Shown here: in pieces, positions 62,307 through 64,000 of the stretch
Layout of the letters: every line of letters begins with the position of its first letter
Numbering within the stretch: the first letter of the stretch is position 1
Source: an uncultured Thermanaerothrix sp.
Lineage (GTDB): Bacteria; Chloroflexota; Anaerolineae; Anaerolineales; Anaerolineaceae
NCBI RefSeq assembly: GCF_938028735.1
Contig: NZ_CALIMF010000001.1
Location: 1 to 64,000, forward strand
Length of the DNA stretch: 64,000 nucleotides
Direction: 5' to 3'
The notes under the pieces: generated by a model
The model's input: the letters and a program-made list of their open reading frames with translations, nothing else
Databases searched by the model: none
What the model was told of the DNA's origin: nothing
Position numbers and translations under genes: made by a program

Positions 62307-64000
62307 ATGAGAGACTCTTTGGATTTTCAATCCATTATTATGAAATTACAGCAGTTCTGGGCCGAGCAAGGGTGCTTGATCTGGCAACCCTACTATACCC
62401 AGGTCGGCGCTGGAACGATGAACCCGGCTACTTTTTTGCGTGTTTTGGGGCCGGAGCCCTGGAACGTGGCTTACGTGGAGCCCTCGATTCGCCCGGATGA
62501 TGGGCGCTATGGCGAAAATCCTAACCGTTTGCAACAGCATTATCAGTTTCAGGTCATTCTCAAACCGGATCCGGGCAATCCACAAGAGATTTACCTGCGC
62601 TCGCTGGAAGCCTTAGGCATTGATCCGCGCGAGCACGATATCCGCTTTGTTGAGGATAACTGGGAATCCCCGGCGCTGGGGGCTTGGGGCCTGGGCTGGG
62701 AGGTCTGGTTGGATGGGTTGGAGATCACTCAGTTTACCTACTTTCAGCAGGCCGGCGGGATGGTGTTGGAACCGGTTTCGGTGGAGATTACCTACGGGCT
62801 GGAGCGCATTGCCATGGCGCTGCAGCGCGTCAGCAACTTCCGGGATATCCGCTGGAACGCCGAACGCACTTATGGAGATGTCAACCTGCAGGGGGAACGC
62901 GAGCACAGCACGTACTACTTTGAGGTTGCCGATGTGGAGCGCCTACGCCAGATGTTTGCCCTCTTTGAGGCTGAAGCTGAGGCTGCCCTAGCGCGTGGAC
63001 TGGTCTTGCCAGCGCACGATTATGTTCTGAAGTGCTCGCACACCTTCAACGTGTTGGATACGCGCGGGGCGGTAGGTGTAACCGAGCGTCAGGTGCTCTT
63101 CGCGCGCATGCGGGATATGGCGCGGCGTGTGGCTGAGGCCTATGTGGCCCAACGTCAGGCACTGGGCTTCCCCTGGCTCAAACCGGTGACCCAAATGGGT
63201 GAGACCGCAGTTGTGGGTGAGTTGCCTCGTTCCATTCCGGAGCGGGAAACCCTGCTCATCGAGATCGGCACCGAGGAACTCCCCCCGGCAGATCTTGAGG
63301 CCGCCCTGGCGCAATTGCGTCAGCGAGTGCCAGCGCTATTGGATGAATTGCACCTGGCCCATGGAGCTGTCCAGGTCTGGGGGACGCCCCGCCGCTTGGT
63401 AGTGTGGGTGGAAGATCTGGTTGGGCGGCAACCCGACCGTGAATTGGTTGTCAAGGGCCCGCCGGCCAACCGCGCTTTTGATGCCAAAGGGCGTCCAACT
63501 GCGGCGGCGGAGGGCTTTGCCCGCAGTAGAGGCGTGTCGGTTGAGACGCTGACCGTGGCTGAAATAGATGGAGGGCGCTATGTAGTGGCTCACGTGCGCG
63601 AGATCGGGCGCCCTGCGGTGGACGTGTTGGCTGAGGCCCTGCCGGGAGTGATCGCCGACCTACGCTTCGAGCGTTCGATGCGCTGGAATAGTAGCGGTGT
63701 GGCTTTTTCGCGTCCAATTCGCTGGTTGGTGGCACTGCATGGTGAGACGGTTATTCCGTTTACCTATGCGGGCTTAACCTCTGGACGGGTGACCCGTGGC
63801 TTGCGCTTTGCTGAGCCAACCACCTTTGTCATCTCTCACCCCAACGATCATCGCATCTTCTTGGAGCGGCAGGGTGTCATTATGGATCCAGAGCAGCGTA
63901 AGGCCCGTATTGCCGAGCAGGCGCGGGCTTTGATCGCCGAGGTAGGGGGTGACCCGGAGCATTTGGATGAGGCCGTGCTCAATGAAGTCACGCACCTGGT
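62307..64000 (+). CDS. glyQS: Glycyl-tRNA synthetase, fused alpha and beta subunits (partial)
   Basis: At least 564 codons, open to the window edge. ATG 62307 has AGGAG at 62291-62295. Residues 1 to about 300 are the alpha (catalytic, class II) subunit: [59 protein letters not shown] in the usual order, then [11 protein letters not shown] (motif 3). After a short linker the beta subunit begins near residue 314 with [12 protein letters not shown]. Most bacteria of this type encode the two as glyQ and glyS; here they are one chain. Charges tRNA-Gly. The 3' part of the beta region lies outside the window. Confidence 0.95.
   Translation, partial: MRDSLDFQSIIMKLQQFWAEQGCLIWQPYYTQVGAGTMNPATFLRVLGPEPWNVAYVEPSIRPDDGRYGENPNRLQQHYQFQVILKPDPGNPQEIYLRSLEALGIDPREHDIRFVEDNWESPALGAWGLGWEVWLDGLEITQFTYFQQAGGMVLEPVSVEITYGLERIAMALQRVSNFRDIRWNAERTYGDVNLQGEREHSTYYFEVADVERLRQMFALFEAEAEAALARGLVLPAHDYVLKCSHTFNVLDTRGAVGVTERQVLFARMRDMARRVAEAYVAQRQALGFPWLKPVTQMGETAVVGELPRSIPERETLLIEIGTEELPPADLEAALAQLRQRVPALLDELHLAHGAVQVWGTPRRLVVWVEDLVGRQPDRELVVKGPPANRAFDAKGRPTAAAEGFARSRGVSVETLTVAEIDGGRYVVAHVREIGRPAVDVLAEALPGVIADLRFERSMRWNSSGVAFSRPIRWLVALHGETVIPFTYAGLTSGRVTRGLRFAEPTTFVISHPNDHRIFLERQGVIMDPEQRKARIAEQARALIAEVGGDPEHLDEAVLNEVTHL

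Noticed and set aside
1-64000. CRISPR array, insertion sequence or prophage
   Set aside because: No regularly spaced direct repeats, transposase motifs, or phage structural genes were found on either strand.

Overview
The window looks like a chromosomal segment of a Chloroflexota bacterium, probably of the Anaerolineae and possibly thermophilic. The basis is indirect: many lipoproteins with a Cys lipobox followed by Thr/Pro-rich linkers, a single-chain alpha-beta glycyl-tRNA synthetase, a Gram-positive-type LexA box, a pyruvate:ferredoxin oxidoreductase, a BaeRF-like protein, multi-GAF signalling proteins and moderately high GC. No rRNA, complete tRNA, CRISPR array, transposase or phage gene was seen. 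I ran no database search, so families are called from motifs and gene order.

Layout. 1-7344: a region of visibly lower GC with a tRNA 3'-end fragment and ORF debris, then a six-GAF ATPase, a double-receiver/pseudokinase/winged-helix regulator and a small membrane protein. 7382-13269: an alpha/beta hydrolase, a Fur/Zur-type regulator with a zinc-type ABC transporter that share a palindromic operator, a TauE-like permease and a sugar-epimerase-like protein. 13445-19550: a peptide ABC transporter operon whose binding protein appears circularly permuted. 19531-22570: a beta-propeller lipoprotein, a glycosyltransferase and a lipoprotein. 22571-26101: an arsenite-efflux gene behind a folded leader, a Cys-Cys small protein, a NifX-like protein and a thioredoxin-VKOR fusion. 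26253-29197: greA, lysS and an autoregulated lexA.

29215-34042 (minus): three tandem M42 aminopeptidases, an orphan solute-binding lipoprotein and a small membrane protein. 34075-40096: a small Pro/Thr-rich membrane protein, sixA, a GH5 glycosidase, a SagB-like nitroreductase, a GNAT enzyme and murJ. 40192-47783: a rhomboid protease, a Clp-fold membrane protease, three membrane coiled-coil proteins, and on the minus strand a BaeRF-like protein, an HtrA protease and a DnaJ/CbpA co-chaperone, giving a proteostasis and envelope block. 47943-51562: a degenerate sensor overlapping a complete receiver-GAF-PAS histidine kinase. 52026-59695: a LysM lipoprotein, a Nudix hydrolase, nifJ with a DHODH-like partner, and a three-domain fasciclin lipoprotein. 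59862-62306: infA-rpsU behind an attenuator-like leader, and gdhA. 62307 to the window end: a fused glycyl-tRNA synthetase, cut by the edge.

The most unusual items are the pseudokinase response-regulator system at 606-7344, the circularly permuted binding protein, the rpsU leader with its own promoter and terminator, the folded leader before the arsenite transporter, and the three-gene membrane coiled-coil cluster.
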